In this document: positions 1-7,301 of the stretch, piece by piece
Numbering within the stretch: position 1 is the stretch's first letter
Layout of the letters: each line of letters opens with the position of its first letter
Source of the DNA: Anaerolineales bacterium
GTDB lineage: Bacteria; Chloroflexota; Anaerolineae; Anaerolineales; RBG-16-64-43
DNA length: 41,249 bases
Assembly: GCA_016932475.1 (NCBI GenBank)
Contig: JAFGCU010000089.1
Span: forward strand, 1 to 41,249
Direction of reading: 5' to 3'
Program-made: the position numbers and the translations under genes
Notes under the pieces: generated by a model
The model's database searches: none
The model's input: only the letters and a program-made list of their open reading frames with translations
What the model was told of the DNA's origin: nothing

Positions 1-415
1 GCATTGTCCAATATTTAGCATCGACTTCCGTGAACGGATTTTGGAGATCCCTGCCAAGACGCAATACGTGGATTTTATAAAGATAATAATAAATGGTTAC
101 GCCTTCGTAAGCTTTATAAATTCTAGCCGGTTTTACGTTACCGATCGTGTATACCCATAAGCTGGACGTCACTTCATTCCGCCTTTTTCCGAATTCATCA
201 ATAAAATTCCGTTCACGGTAACCGCTCGAGCCTATAGCCAATTCGACATCACCGCATTCGAAGGTTGCCACCGTACCGTGATGTATTATCTGACTTGTCG
301 AACTCAGGGGAGATGTACTAGCATAAGGAAATAGCGATCCGCATCCGGCAAGGATCAAACAAACAGCCGAAAAGAAGATACTTCTCCGCTTTGCAATAGA
401 TGATGATATATTCAT
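1..415 (-). CDS. Lipoprotein of the WXG100-calpain locus (3' end outside window)
   Basis: I translated this frame by hand. It is open from an ATG at 415 to the window edge (138 codons), so the C-terminus is missing. The N-terminus has a basic start (AKRR), a hydrophobic stretch and a lipobox LAGC with Cys25, so the protein is probably a lipoprotein anchored outside the membrane. The mature part has no domain I recognise. It contains charged and aromatic segments such as SSGYRERNFIDEFGKRRNE and repeated Tyr around residues 109-115. It lies 20 nt downstream of the WXG100-calpain gene on the same strand, so it is probably the last or a late gene of that operon. Its position suits an immunity, inhibitor or accessory protein for the protease; this is inference from context only. 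Confidence 0.7.
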   Translation of the reverse strand, partial: MNISSSIAKRRSIFFSAVCLILAGCGSLFPYASTSPLSSTSQIIHHGTVATFECGDVELAIGSSGYRERNFIDEFGKRRNEVTSSLWVYTIGNVKPARIYKAYEGVTIYYYLYKIHVLRLGRDLQNPFTEVDAKYWTM

Positions 416-435
416 TGGAATCACATTTCTCTCTT

Positions 436-1440
436 CTAAACGACTGGATTAGTGGTGGTCAGCCAAAAGCATTTCTGATAGTCCTCGAATGGCATCGTAA
501 TTGGAGGCCTGTCCGGCCATGGATTCTGCACGGTTACTGTATTATTGACGGGATCCACACTGGTAACGAAATAAACATGCCCCTCTGCGATTTGTTTTTC
601 CGGAAGGGCGCCATCTCCAAAATACTCGTCAGGACGGAAGATGTTAGCCGGCCATTGGCTCCCGGCGGCTATGGCATCTCCACGCTGAAATGAGCGATAC
701 AAATCGTCCATACTTAACGACGACGTGGGGTAGTTGACGCTGTCCTTTCCAGTCAGTGCGCTTAGCGCAACCCCGGGTGTCGGAAGGATCGACAATGGAT
801 CGGTCAGAAGTCTTTCCTCTTTCCATTTATGATATGCCTTTTCGATAATAATGGGCCATGATTCCCGGGTGCCGCCGATCGTATCTCCCGGCAAGGAGGA
901 TCGATCCCAGGGGTTTCCATCGACGGTCACCAAGTGGGGCGTATAGGTACACGGTCCGACCAGCAGGCAATGCGCATCATAAAACGTAACCGTATACGTT
1001 CCATCCCCGTTGTCGCGGATCATTTTCTCGATGAGTTCGGGATGCTGTAAAGCGATGGTGCCAAGGGAAGACATCAGGTAGCAATCGCCGATCTGCCCTT
1101 GTCTAATATCCGATTCGTCCGCAGCGGAACTGTCTCCGTCGGCTTTGATGAAGGGCGTGTATCCTTGGACGAATCCCTTGGCTGCGTTTTCCCATTCTTC
1201 CACTTCCATCAATACCGCGTAATATTTTTCATTGCAGCGGGTGGAAAGCGAACGCATTTTTCCGCCCCAGGCATTCACATCCTGCACGAAATTATCCTTT
1301 GCCGATCCGTCCCAATCCATCCCCCGCGCCGCCCCGCCGATCTCGGTCTGCGCTTCCAGAAGGCTATCGCCCAGCCGATCCAACTTATTGGCGGCGCTCC
1401 GGACCGATGCCGGATCCTCCATTTTAATGATGTTTTCCAT
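436..1440 (-). CDS. WXG100-calpain cysteine protease fusion, putative type VII secreted effector
   Basis: 334 aa with two parts. Residues 1-95 are a helical WXG100/ESAT-6-like domain with a WDG turn at Trp43. Residues 105-334 match the calpain (peptidase C2) catalytic core. The core has QGQIGDCYL with Cys120 as nucleophile, the WPIIIEKAYHKW block (195-206) typical of calpains, GHVYFVTSVD with His288, and TVQNPWP with Asn306. All three catalytic residues are present in the family order, so the enzyme looks active. There is no signal peptide; WXG100 domains commonly direct export by type VII (ESX/Yuk) systems. The start at 1440 has a good Shine-Dalgarno (GGGAGG about 8 nt upstream). It follows two stand-alone WXG100 genes and precedes a lipoprotein gene. 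The target is unknown; a role as an antibacterial or other secreted toxin is inferred. Calpain cores usually need Ca2+, which cannot be judged here. Confidence 0.85.
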   Translation of the reverse strand: MENIIKMEDPASVRSAANKLDRLGDSLLEAQTEIGGAARGMDWDGSAKDNFVQDVNAWGGKMRSLSTRCNEKYYAVLMEVEEWENAAKGFVQGYTPFIKADGDSSAADESDIRQGQIGDCYLMSSLGTIALQHPELIEKMIRDNGDGTYTVTFYDAHCLLVGPCTYTPHLVTVDGNPWDRSSLPGDTIGGTRESWPIIIEKAYHKWKEERLLTDPLSILPTPGVALSALTGKDSVNYPTSSLSMDDLYRSFQRGDAIAAGSQWPANIFRPDEYFGDGALPEKQIAEGHVYFVTSVDPVNNTVTVQNPWPDRPPITMPFEDYQKCFWLTTTNPVV

Positions 1441-1512
1441 ACTCGCCCTCCCAGTTCCTCAATTCGCCAACGGTTTCTCTATAGAAAGCGACAATACTTT
1501 CCGGCGGATCAT

Positions 1513-1791
1513 TCACGCCAGTTTGGCGGCCATCGCTTCCCACTCGGCGATCTCCTGCTTCATCCTCCCGATCAACAGCTCCAGCGCATCGATTTGGGTG
1601 ATCAACCGGCCGTTCAGCCCCTCGTATTCGGAAAAGAACTCCTCTGCGGCGGGCCCCACCCATCTGTTGCCGTCGATCGATTCCACTTCAGCCTTCAGGT
1701 TTTTCAAAGTATCCCGGATTTCCCCTTCCTCCTGGGTCAACTGACCCAAGACGGCATTTACCCATATCAGGTCCATGTGGATTGTGGACAT
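1513..1791 (-). CDS. WXG100 family protein
   Basis: 92 aa, predicted as two helices around a W-x-G turn (RWVG, Trp44), the hallmark of the WXG100/ESAT-6 family of small type VII secretion substrates and chaperone-like partners. The length is normal for the family. It is acidic and lacks a signal peptide or membrane segment. It begins 12 nt after the upstream WXG100 gene and lies 72 nt before the calpain fusion, so the three are probably one transcript. It shares its design and the C-terminal ending AAKL(A/S) with the neighbour at 1804-2085, so the two are likely duplicates that may form a heterodimer. It probably binds or co-exports the calpain fusion; this is inferred from gene order. Confidence 0.85.
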   Translation of the reverse strand: MSTIHMDLIWVNAVLGQLTQEEGEIRDTLKNLKAEVESIDGNRWVGPAAEEFFSEYEGLNGRLITQIDALELLIGRMKQEIAEWEAMAAKLA

Positions 1792-1803
1792 GGCTTTCCC
1801 TCC

Positions 1804-2085
1804 TCAACTTAATTTGGCGGCCGCGGCTTCAAATTCTGCAATCGCCGTCCGCAACCGGCCGGCCAGGGCTCCCAAATAATCCACTTGCGCCACTACATCC
1901 TTACATAGCAGCTCGTACTCGCCGTAGAATTGATCCGGAGAAGCCCCGGCCCATTCATTCTCTTCCAAATTCCTCACGGCCAAAGACGTATCCCTGAGGA
2001 AATTGGTCAGCTCTTCCTTTTTTCTTTCCAGGAGACTAATGACCCCCTGTACGCTGTCGACATCCATGTGGATTTTCTTGGCCAT
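1804..2085 (-). CDS. WXG100 family protein, first gene of the effector operon
   Basis: 93 aa, helix-turn-helix hairpin with the turn motif EWAG (Trp45) and the usual WXG100 length. A strong Shine-Dalgarno (GGAGG) sits 6 nt before the ATG at 2085. It is the promoter-proximal gene of the minus-strand operon that continues with a second WXG100 protein, the WXG100-calpain fusion and a lipoprotein. In known type VII systems such paired small proteins form dimers that bind the export ATPase EccC/EssC. No secretion machinery gene lies in this window, so export must rely on genes elsewhere. Confidence 0.85.
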   Translation of the reverse strand: MAKKIHMDVDSVQGVISLLERKKEELTNFLRDTSLAVRNLEENEWAGASPDQFYGEYELLCKDVVAQVDYLGALAGRLRTAIAEFEAAAAKLS

Positions 2086-2128
2086 GGCATCCTCCCTTGG
2101 GGAACTTCTTATGGAAAAAATATATCAT

Positions 2129-2138
2129 ATTCCGGAAT
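2129..2138. promoter_or_regulatory. Palindrome ATTCCGGAAT upstream of the WXG100 operon
   Basis: A perfect 10-bp palindrome lies 44 bp upstream of the first WXG100 start, beside an AT-rich stretch (2112-2130) that could hold the minus-strand promoter. It may be an operator. A palindrome this short can also occur by chance. Confidence 0.2.
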
Positions 2139-2190
2139 TATCCGTTCTCGCCCTGCCCTCCCATCCTTCGCCGGAGGGGATTCTTGTTTC

Positions 2191-2218
2191 CCTCCTTCCA
2201 AGTGTTGCAGGAAGGAGG
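2191..2218. repeat. Inverted repeat in the divergent intergenic region
   Basis: CCTCCTTCC (2191-2199) and GGAAGGAGG (2210-2218) form a perfect 9-bp stem with a 10-nt loop, between the divergent WXG100 operon and the glp-like operon. There is no T-tract on either strand, so it is not a classical terminator. It could be a regulatory hairpin or part of a dispersed repeat. Confidence 0.35.
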
Positions 2219-2289
2219 CAAGGAGGTTGGAACGGAACAATCGGGTATCTGCTCAGGCCGGGAAAAGCGCACCCCCGTTGTGTTTGCGA

Positions 2290-2318
2290 TTGCCTCTCCC
2301 CGTCCGGTCGCTTACAAT
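2290..2318 (+). promoter_or_regulatory. Likely sigma-70-type promoter of the glpA-like operon
   Basis: TTGCCT (2290-2295) and TACAAT (2313-2318) are separated by exactly 17 bp, 25 bp upstream of the ATG at 2344. A Shine-Dalgarno-like AGGAG lies at 2327-2331. The match to the consensus is good, but promoter activity is inferred. Confidence 0.5.
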
Positions 2319-2343
2319 AAGGGCTTAGGAGTAGCCCATAGCT

Positions 2344-3831
2344 ATGTTCGATGTCGCAATCATCGGCGCGGGAGTGGTCGGCGCGTCCATCGCCCGCCTG
2401 CTATCTTCATATAATATCTCCATCGCCCTGGTGGAACGCCGGGCCGACGTCTCCTTCGGCGTCTCCAAGGCCAATTCGGGCATCATCCACGCCGGGTTCC
2501 ACCACAATCCCGACACCCTCAAAGCGCGCCTGGAACTCCGCGGCAATAAAATGTTCGACCGGTTGAAGATGGAACTGGGATTCCCGTTTCAACGGGTCGG
2601 GATCCTGGTCGTGGCTTTTTCGGTCGAGGAGCTGAAAACCGTCGAAGGCCTGTACGCGAGGGGCGTTGCCAACGGCGTGCCCGGGATCGAGATCGTCGGC
2701 CGGGAACGGATCCTGACGCTCGAACCCAAGCTCAACGGCGATGCCGTCGGCGGGTTGTGGGCGCCGACGGGGGGGATCATCGAGCCGTACGGGTTTGTCT
2801 TCGCGCTGGTGGAAAACGCGGTTGCCAACGGCACCCGCCTTTTCACCGATTGGCCGCTGGCCTCCGCGAAACGGACCGGGGATCATTGGCAACTCATCTC
2901 CGAAGGCGGAGAAGTTCTGGAAGCGCGGCGGGTCGTCAACGCCGCGGGATTGTACGCCGACGATGTTTCCGCCGCATTCGACGCCGAGGAGTTCCGCATC
3001 ATCCCCCGCAAGGGCGAGGAATTCCTACTCGACCGCAACGCCGCGGCCTTCCCGGCCCACGTGATCTTCCCCGTCCCCGCGAAGAACTCCAAGGGCGTGC
3101 TTGTGATCCCGACTGTGGAAGGCACGATGATGGTCGGCCCGACCGCCGAGGACATCCGCGAGAAGGAGGATACCGGCACCACGCCCGAGAACCTGGACCG
3201 GGTCTTCGCGATGGCGGCCCGCATGGTCCCCTCGATCTCCAAACGCGACATCATCACCTCCTTCGCCGGATTGCGCGCCACGCTTCCCGGAGACGATTTT
3301 TACATCGAACTCTCGCAGAAGGCGCCCGGCCTGGTGCAGGCGGCGGGGATCCAATCCCCGGGCCTGACCGCCGCTCCCGCGATCGCCGAATACGTGCGGG
3401 ACCTGCTGATCCGGGACGGACTCGAGCTGGCCGAAAAAGAGGATTTCGTCGCGACGATCGAACGCGGCCCGCGCGTGTGCGGGATGGACCCGGCGGCGCT
3501 GGATGAACTCGCCAAGCGGGAAAAGACGTACGCGCACATCGTCTGCCGCTGCGAAAACGTCTCGGAGGCGGAGGTGGTCGAAGCGATCCGCAAGGGGCAC
3601 ACCACCCTGGACGGGATCAAGTTCTACACCCGGGCCGGGATGGGCCGCTGCCAGGGAGGGTTCTGCACCTACCGGATCCTCGCGATCATCGCGCGCGAGA
3701 CGGGAATGCCCGTCGACCGGATCACCAAACGCGGGCGGGGCAGCCCGGTCGTCCTCGGCCGGATCGGCGATGCCCGGCCGGATGCGGAACAAAGCGGCGC
3801 GCGACCCGCGCGCCCGGAAGGCCAATCCTGA
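2344..3831 (+). CDS. glpA: FAD-dependent glycerol-3-phosphate dehydrogenase-like protein (GlpA type) with BFD-like [2Fe-2S] domain
   Basis: 495 aa. The N-terminus has a Rossmann FAD-binding motif (DVAIIGAGVVGASIARLL), then a DAO-type oxidoreductase fold with a typical GlpA/GlpD/LhgO segment (SFGVSKANSGIIHAGFHH). The C-terminus (about 395-455) is a BFD-like iron-sulphur domain with CRC and RCQGGFC cysteines. It probably oxidises sn-glycerol-3-phosphate to dihydroxyacetone phosphate and passes electrons through its partners. The stop overlaps the start of the next gene by one base (TGATG), showing translational coupling. The order GlpA-like, FAD oxidoreductase, DUF1667 is a known module in anaerobes such as Thermotoga, where it sits beside glycerol kinase. 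Here glpK is about 15 kb away on the same strand. Another 2-hydroxyacid substrate cannot be excluded. Confidence 0.85.
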   Translation: MFDVAIIGAGVVGASIARLLSSYNISIALVERRADVSFGVSKANSGIIHAGFHHNPDTLKARLELRGNKMFDRLKMELGFPFQRVGILVVAFSVEELKTVEGLYARGVANGVPGIEIVGRERILTLEPKLNGDAVGGLWAPTGGIIEPYGFVFALVENAVANGTRLFTDWPLASAKRTGDHWQLISEGGEVLEARRVVNAAGLYADDVSAAFDAEEFRIIPRKGEEFLLDRNAAAFPAHVIFPVPAKNSKGVLVIPTVEGTMMVGPTAEDIREKEDTGTTPENLDRVFAMAARMVPSISKRDIITSFAGLRATLPGDDFYIELSQKAPGLVQAAGIQSPGLTAAPAIAEYVRDLLIRDGLELAEKEDFVATIERGPRVCGMDPAALDELAKREKTYAHIVCRCENVSEAEVVEAIRKGHTTLDGIKFYTRAGMGRCQGGFCTYRILAIIARETGMPVDRITKRGRGSPVVLGRIGDARPDAEQSGARPARPEGQS

Positions 3832-5084
3832 TGCTGGAAAAATCCTACGACGCGGTGGTGATCGGTTGCGGGGCGGCCGGCATGGCGGCCGCGCTGGCCG
3901 TGCACGAGGGCGGCCGCTCGGTCGCGATCGTCGAGCGCGAGGATTTTCCGGGCGGGATCCTGATGCAGTGCATCCACAACGGGTTCGGCATTCACGAATT
4001 CGGCGCCGACCTCACCGGCCCGGAGTTCGCCGAGCGGTTGCTGTCCAAACTCCTTGAGGCGGGGATCGACATCTACCCGGATACCTCGGTGATGGATATT
4101 TCCGGCGGCAAGGATGCGCGCGTGGTGACGGCCTGCGGCGCAGCGCACGGCGTCATCCGCCTCGCGTGCCGGGCGGTCGTGCTGGCGATGGGCTGCCGGG
4201 AACGCAACCGCGGGAATGTCGCGATCGCCGGTTCGCGTCCGGCGGGCGTGTTCACCGCCGGGCTGGCGCAGCGGCTGATGAACCTGGACGGCTGGCTGCC
4301 GGGCCGCCGGGTGGTGGTGATCGGCTCGGGCGACATCGGCCTGATCATGGCCCGCCGGCTCACGCTCGTCGGCGCGAAGGTGCTGGCCGTCGTCGAAATC
4401 ATGCCCTACCCTTCCGGCCTCGCGCGCAACATCTCCCAGTGCCTGAACGATTTTTCGATCCCGCTTCACCTCTCGCATATCGTCTCGCGGATCATCGGGC
4501 CGGAACGCGTCGAGGGGGTGATGGTGACCCCGCTCGTCGACGGCGTTCCGGATTATGCCCGCAGCTTCCACCTGAGCTGCGACACGGTCCTGCTCTCGGT
4601 CGGGCTCATCCCGGAGAACGAACTCTCCCGCAAGGCCGGGATCCCGCTGAACGACGATACCGGCGGACCGCGCGTCGATGCCGACCTGATGAGCGGAGTG
4701 CCCGGGATCTTCGCCTGCGGCAATGTCCTGCATGTGCACGACCTGGTGGATTTTGTGGTCGACGAAGGCCGGCGCTGCGGCCGGGCCGCGGTCCGCTATC
4801 TGGCCGGAGAGAGCGTGCGGCAGTTCCGGATCGCGGCGGGCGCCAGCCTCCGCCACATCATCCCGAACTATTACGCCCCGGACCGGGAAAATATCATCTT
4901 CATGCGGCCGATGATCGTCAAGAACGACGCGGTCCTTTCGCTCAAGATCGACGGCACCGAGTTTAAAAGGAAGAAGCTGCTGCACATTCAACCGTCGGAG
5001 ATGATCCGCCTTGTCCTCAAGCCGGCCGAATTTCCGGCCCTGGAGGACGGGCGGGAGAACGTCCTGGAGGCGGCGCTCGAATGA
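3831..5084 (+). CDS. FAD/NAD(P)-binding oxidoreductase, partner of GlpA-like protein
   Basis: 417 aa, pyridine nucleotide-disulphide oxidoreductase fold. It has an N-terminal FAD motif (VVIGCGAAGMAAALAVHEGG), a CIHNGFGIHEF segment near residue 45, a second Rossmann motif for NAD(P) near 157-165 (VVVIGSGDIGLIMARRL), and a FAD-closing motif GIFACGNVLHVHDLVDFV near 295-312. It is the usual second protein of the three-part GlpA-like/DUF1667 module and probably moves electrons between the FAD dehydrogenase and NAD(P) or another carrier. Its start overlaps the glpA-like stop codon; the DUF1667 gene starts 34 nt after its own stop. Confidence 0.85.
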   Translation: MLEKSYDAVVIGCGAAGMAAALAVHEGGRSVAIVEREDFPGGILMQCIHNGFGIHEFGADLTGPEFAERLLSKLLEAGIDIYPDTSVMDISGGKDARVVTACGAAHGVIRLACRAVVLAMGCRERNRGNVAIAGSRPAGVFTAGLAQRLMNLDGWLPGRRVVVIGSGDIGLIMARRLTLVGAKVLAVVEIMPYPSGLARNISQCLNDFSIPLHLSHIVSRIIGPERVEGVMVTPLVDGVPDYARSFHLSCDTVLLSVGLIPENELSRKAGIPLNDDTGGPRVDADLMSGVPGIFACGNVLHVHDLVDFVVDEGRRCGRAAVRYLAGESVRQFRIAAGASLRHIIPNYYAPDRENIIFMRPMIVKNDAVLSLKIDGTEFKRKKLLHIQPSEMIRLVLKPAEFPALEDGRENVLEAALE

Positions 5085-5118
5085 ACACGGCGTCTTTGCG
5101 AGGGGCAGAGGTAAAGGA

Positions 5119-5547
5119 ATGACCGAGCTCATCTGCATCGCCTGCCCGATCGGCTGCATGCTGACCGTGACCGTTCAGGCCGACGGGGAAGTCGCCGTTA
5201 CCGGCAACCGCTGCCCGAAAGGGGCGGTCTACGGCCGGGAGGAGATCCTCGCTCCGAAGCGGGTCGTCACCGCCGTCGTCCGCACAGACTCGGAGGCATT
5301 CCCCTGCATCCCCGTGCGGACGGACGGATCGCTGCCGCGCGAGCTCATCACCGGCCTAATCGAAGATCTGGCGCGCCTGTCGGTCCGGCTGCCGGCCGCG
5401 CGCGGAACCGTCCTGATCGAAAACTACCGAGGGAGCGGCGTGAATGTGATCTTCACCCGCACGCTGCCGCCCTCCTCACCCCTCCCGGCCTCCGGCCACC
5501 CTCCCCAGAATGGGGAGGGACGGGGAGGGGTTGCCCCTACCGATTAA
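5119..5547 (+). CDS. DUF1667 protein (small cysteine-containing electron-transfer partner)
   Basis: 142 aa from the ATG at 5119, which follows an AGAGG/AAGGA Shine-Dalgarno region; an upstream in-frame ATG inside the preceding gene is unlikely. The DUF1667 core is clear: MTELICIACPIGCMLTV, then GNRCPKGAVYGREEIL, then RVVTAVVRT, with four Cys (IACPIGC, RC and the start region) that may bind a metal or cluster. It ends near ENYRGSGVNVIFTR (about residue 115). The last 25 or so residues (SSPLPASGHPPQNGEGRG and on) are Pro/Gly-rich and are encoded by a G/C-rich repeat (5499-5535). They look like read-through into non-coding sequence after loss of the original stop. The end overlaps the convergent threonine synthase gene by 11 nt. 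Confidence 0.8.
   Translation: MTELICIACPIGCMLTVTVQADGEVAVTGNRCPKGAVYGREEILAPKRVVTAVVRTDSEAFPCIPVRTDGSLPRELITGLIEDLARLSVRLPAARGTVLIENYRGSGVNVIFTRTLPPSSPLPASGHPPQNGEGRGGVAPTD
5499..5519. repeat. GC-rich inverted repeat in the 3' end of the DUF1667 gene
   Basis: CCCTCCCC (5499-5506) and GGGGAGGG (5512-5519) form a perfect 8-bp stem with a 5-nt loop, followed by CGGGGAGGGG and TTGCCCCTACC. It lies between convergent genes but lacks a T-tract. It resembles the short CTCCCC/GGGGAG palindromes dispersed in many GC-rich genomes. Confidence 0.45.
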
Positions 5548-6841
5548 AGGAAAAGAATTTTTTAACAGGCTCCGTTAATCGGCGGAACGGATTCTCCCGC
5601 GTCACGGGTCCGGAAGAAACCTGATTCGAATCCTCCGCCGAATCCCCCGGCGGATCCAGGTACTTCAATCCGGAGCCGGTATTGAACAGGACGACCCGCT
5701 CATCCGGGCCCACCCATTTTCTGCGCACCAATTCCTCCAGAGCGGCCAATGTGGCGGCGCCTTCCGGCGCGGAAAAAATGCCTTCCATTTCGCATAATTC
5801 ATGCTGTGCTTTGGTAATCGATTCATCGCTGACCGCGAGCGCCGTTCCCCCGCTTTCCCGGATATCCTTCAGAATCAATTGATCCGCAAAACTTTTCGGG
5901 ACGCGCAGGCCGGAGGCCAGGGTATGGGCGTTCACCCAGTAATCGCAGAACGTGGCGCCCGCTTCGAAAGCCTTGACGACCGGCGCGCAGCCCTCCGCCT
6001 GCACGGCGACCATGCGCGGTTTCTTCGGCTGTTTCAGCCAGCCCAGGGATTCCATTTCCAGGAAAGCCTTCCACATTCCCACCAGGCCGGTGCCGCCGCC
6101 GGTCGGGTAGATGATCACATCGGGCAGCTCCCATTGGAACGCTTCCGCCAGCTCATAGCCCATGATCTTCTTCCCCTCCACCCGGTACGGTTCCTTGAAG
6201 GTGGAAAGGTCGAACCATCCATCGCGGCGCGCCGTCTCCCCCGCCACCCCGGCCGCGTCGCTGATCAGGCCGTCGACCAGGACGATCCGCGCGCCCGCCA
6301 TCCGGCTTTCCGCGATGTTCGCGTGCGGGGTATCCTTCGGAAAGTAGATCAGGGCTTCCATGTCCGCGCGGGCCGCGTAGGCGGCCATCGCGCCGCCGGC
6401 GTTGCCGGCCGTCGGAATGATCACCTTGCGGATCCCGAGTTCCCTGGCTTTGGAAACGGCCGCGGAAAGGCCCCGGGCCTTAAAGGAGCCCGTCGGATTG
6501 GCGCTCTCGTCCTTGACGAACAGATAGGGCAGGCCGAGTTTCCGGCTGACCCGGACCAGGCGCAACAGGGGGCAATCCCCCTCCCCCAGCGAAACAATTT
6601 GCTCGGGATCGACCACCGGCAGGAGTTCGTACCACCGCCACATGCCGTTGCGGCGGAAACGGAAGGAATCCCGGTCCAGCCGTTGCCTGGCCGCGTCCAA
6701 GTCGTAGCGCGCCAGGATCGGCGAGTGGCAATCCGGGCAATAGGTGTGGATCCGCTCCGGCGGGAGCGTGGCGCCGCATCCGGAGCATTCCAGCACCGAC
6801 AGGAACGGGGGGAAACGAAAGGTGGAGGTTTTTTTTTCCAC
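5537..6841 (-). CDS. thrC: Threonine synthase (PLP-dependent, fold type II)
   Basis: 434 aa from a GTG at 6841, which has AGGA 10 nt upstream. An ATG at 6952 would add 37 Arg/Pro-rich residues that overlap the preceding gene, with no Shine-Dalgarno, so I prefer 6841. The N-terminus has a zinc ribbon (Cys19, Cys22, Cys35, Cys38). The catalytic domain has the PLP lysine in NPTGSFKARG (Lys121), PTAGNAGGAMAAYAARA, the glycine loop PTGGGTGLVGMWKAF and FNTGSGLKYLD. Threonine synthase converts O-phospho-homoserine to threonine. The SFKARG variant instead of SFKDR leaves room for a related beta-replacement enzyme. It is the last gene of the sensory run 5537-15644 and follows a receiver-domain gene; a second threonine-synthase-like enzyme lies two genes upstream. 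Confidence 0.8.
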   Translation of the reverse strand: MEKKTSTFRFPPFLSVLECSGCGATLPPERIHTYCPDCHSPILARYDLDAARQRLDRDSFRFRRNGMWRWYELLPVVDPEQIVSLGEGDCPLLRLVRVSRKLGLPYLFVKDESANPTGSFKARGLSAAVSKARELGIRKVIIPTAGNAGGAMAAYAARADMEALIYFPKDTPHANIAESRMAGARIVLVDGLISDAAGVAGETARRDGWFDLSTFKEPYRVEGKKIMGYELAEAFQWELPDVIIYPTGGGTGLVGMWKAFLEMESLGWLKQPKKPRMVAVQAEGCAPVVKAFEAGATFCDYWVNAHTLASGLRVPKSFADQLILKDIRESGGTALAVSDESITKAQHELCEMEGIFSAPEGAATLAALEELVRRKWVGPDERVVLFNTGSGLKYLDPPGDSAEDSNQVSSGPVTRENPFRRLTEPVKKFFSFNR

Positions 6842-6908
6842 TCGGGAGAAATCCTGGCGTGAAACCCGGCCGGGAGCCGGAGCTTCCCGGGGACGCGGCG
6901 GCCGGGGA

Positions 6909-7286
6909 TCAGGAACGGGGCAGGAAGAAAGCCACCCGCGCCCACAATTCATGTATGTTGATGGGTTTCGACATGTACACGTCGCATCCCGCGCCGAGCG
7001 CTTTCTCGGCGTCCCCCTTCAGGGCGTTGGCCGTGATCGCGATGATCGGGATGCGCGTTTCCCGGTGGTTCAGATCCGTGCGCAGGCGCCGGGCGATCTC
7101 ATACCCGTCGATATCCGGAAGGTTGATGTCCAGAAGAATGAGCCGGATATCCTTGTCCTCGGCCATCGCCAGGCCTTCCGCCCCGGTCTCCGCCTCAAGC
7201 AGCGTATACCCGCGCGCCTGGATAACCCGCCGGATCAGAATCATATTGTCCGGATTGTCTTCGATGCACAAGATTTTTTCGTTCAC
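6909..7286 (-). CDS. Single-domain response regulator (CheY/DivK-like)
   Basis: 125 aa, a bare receiver domain. The acidic pair is Glu9/Asp10, the phosphoacceptor Asp53 (LILLDINLPDIDG), the switch Thr85 (IAITA) and Lys107 (YMSKPI). The sequence pattern (ILCIEDNPDNMILIRRVIQARGY) is that of DivK-like receivers common after hybrid kinases. There is no output domain, so it must act by protein contact or as a phosphotransfer shuttle. It lies 15 nt after the threonine synthase-receiver fusion, probably in the same transcript, and is a likely target of the GAF histidine kinase upstream. Confidence 0.9.
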   Translation of the reverse strand: MNEKILCIEDNPDNMILIRRVIQARGYTLLEAETGAEGLAMAEDKDIRLILLDINLPDIDGYEIARRLRTDLNHRETRIPIIAITANALKGDAEKALGAGCDVYMSKPINIHELWARVAFFLPRS

Positions 7287-7301
7287 GGCCGATTCTCCTT
7301 C

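Noticed and set aside
3669-5159. Long minus-strand open frame (496 codons) opposite the FAD oxidoreductase
   Set aside because: Antisense shadow with biased Arg/Asp/His composition and no domain, against a well-supported plus-strand gene.
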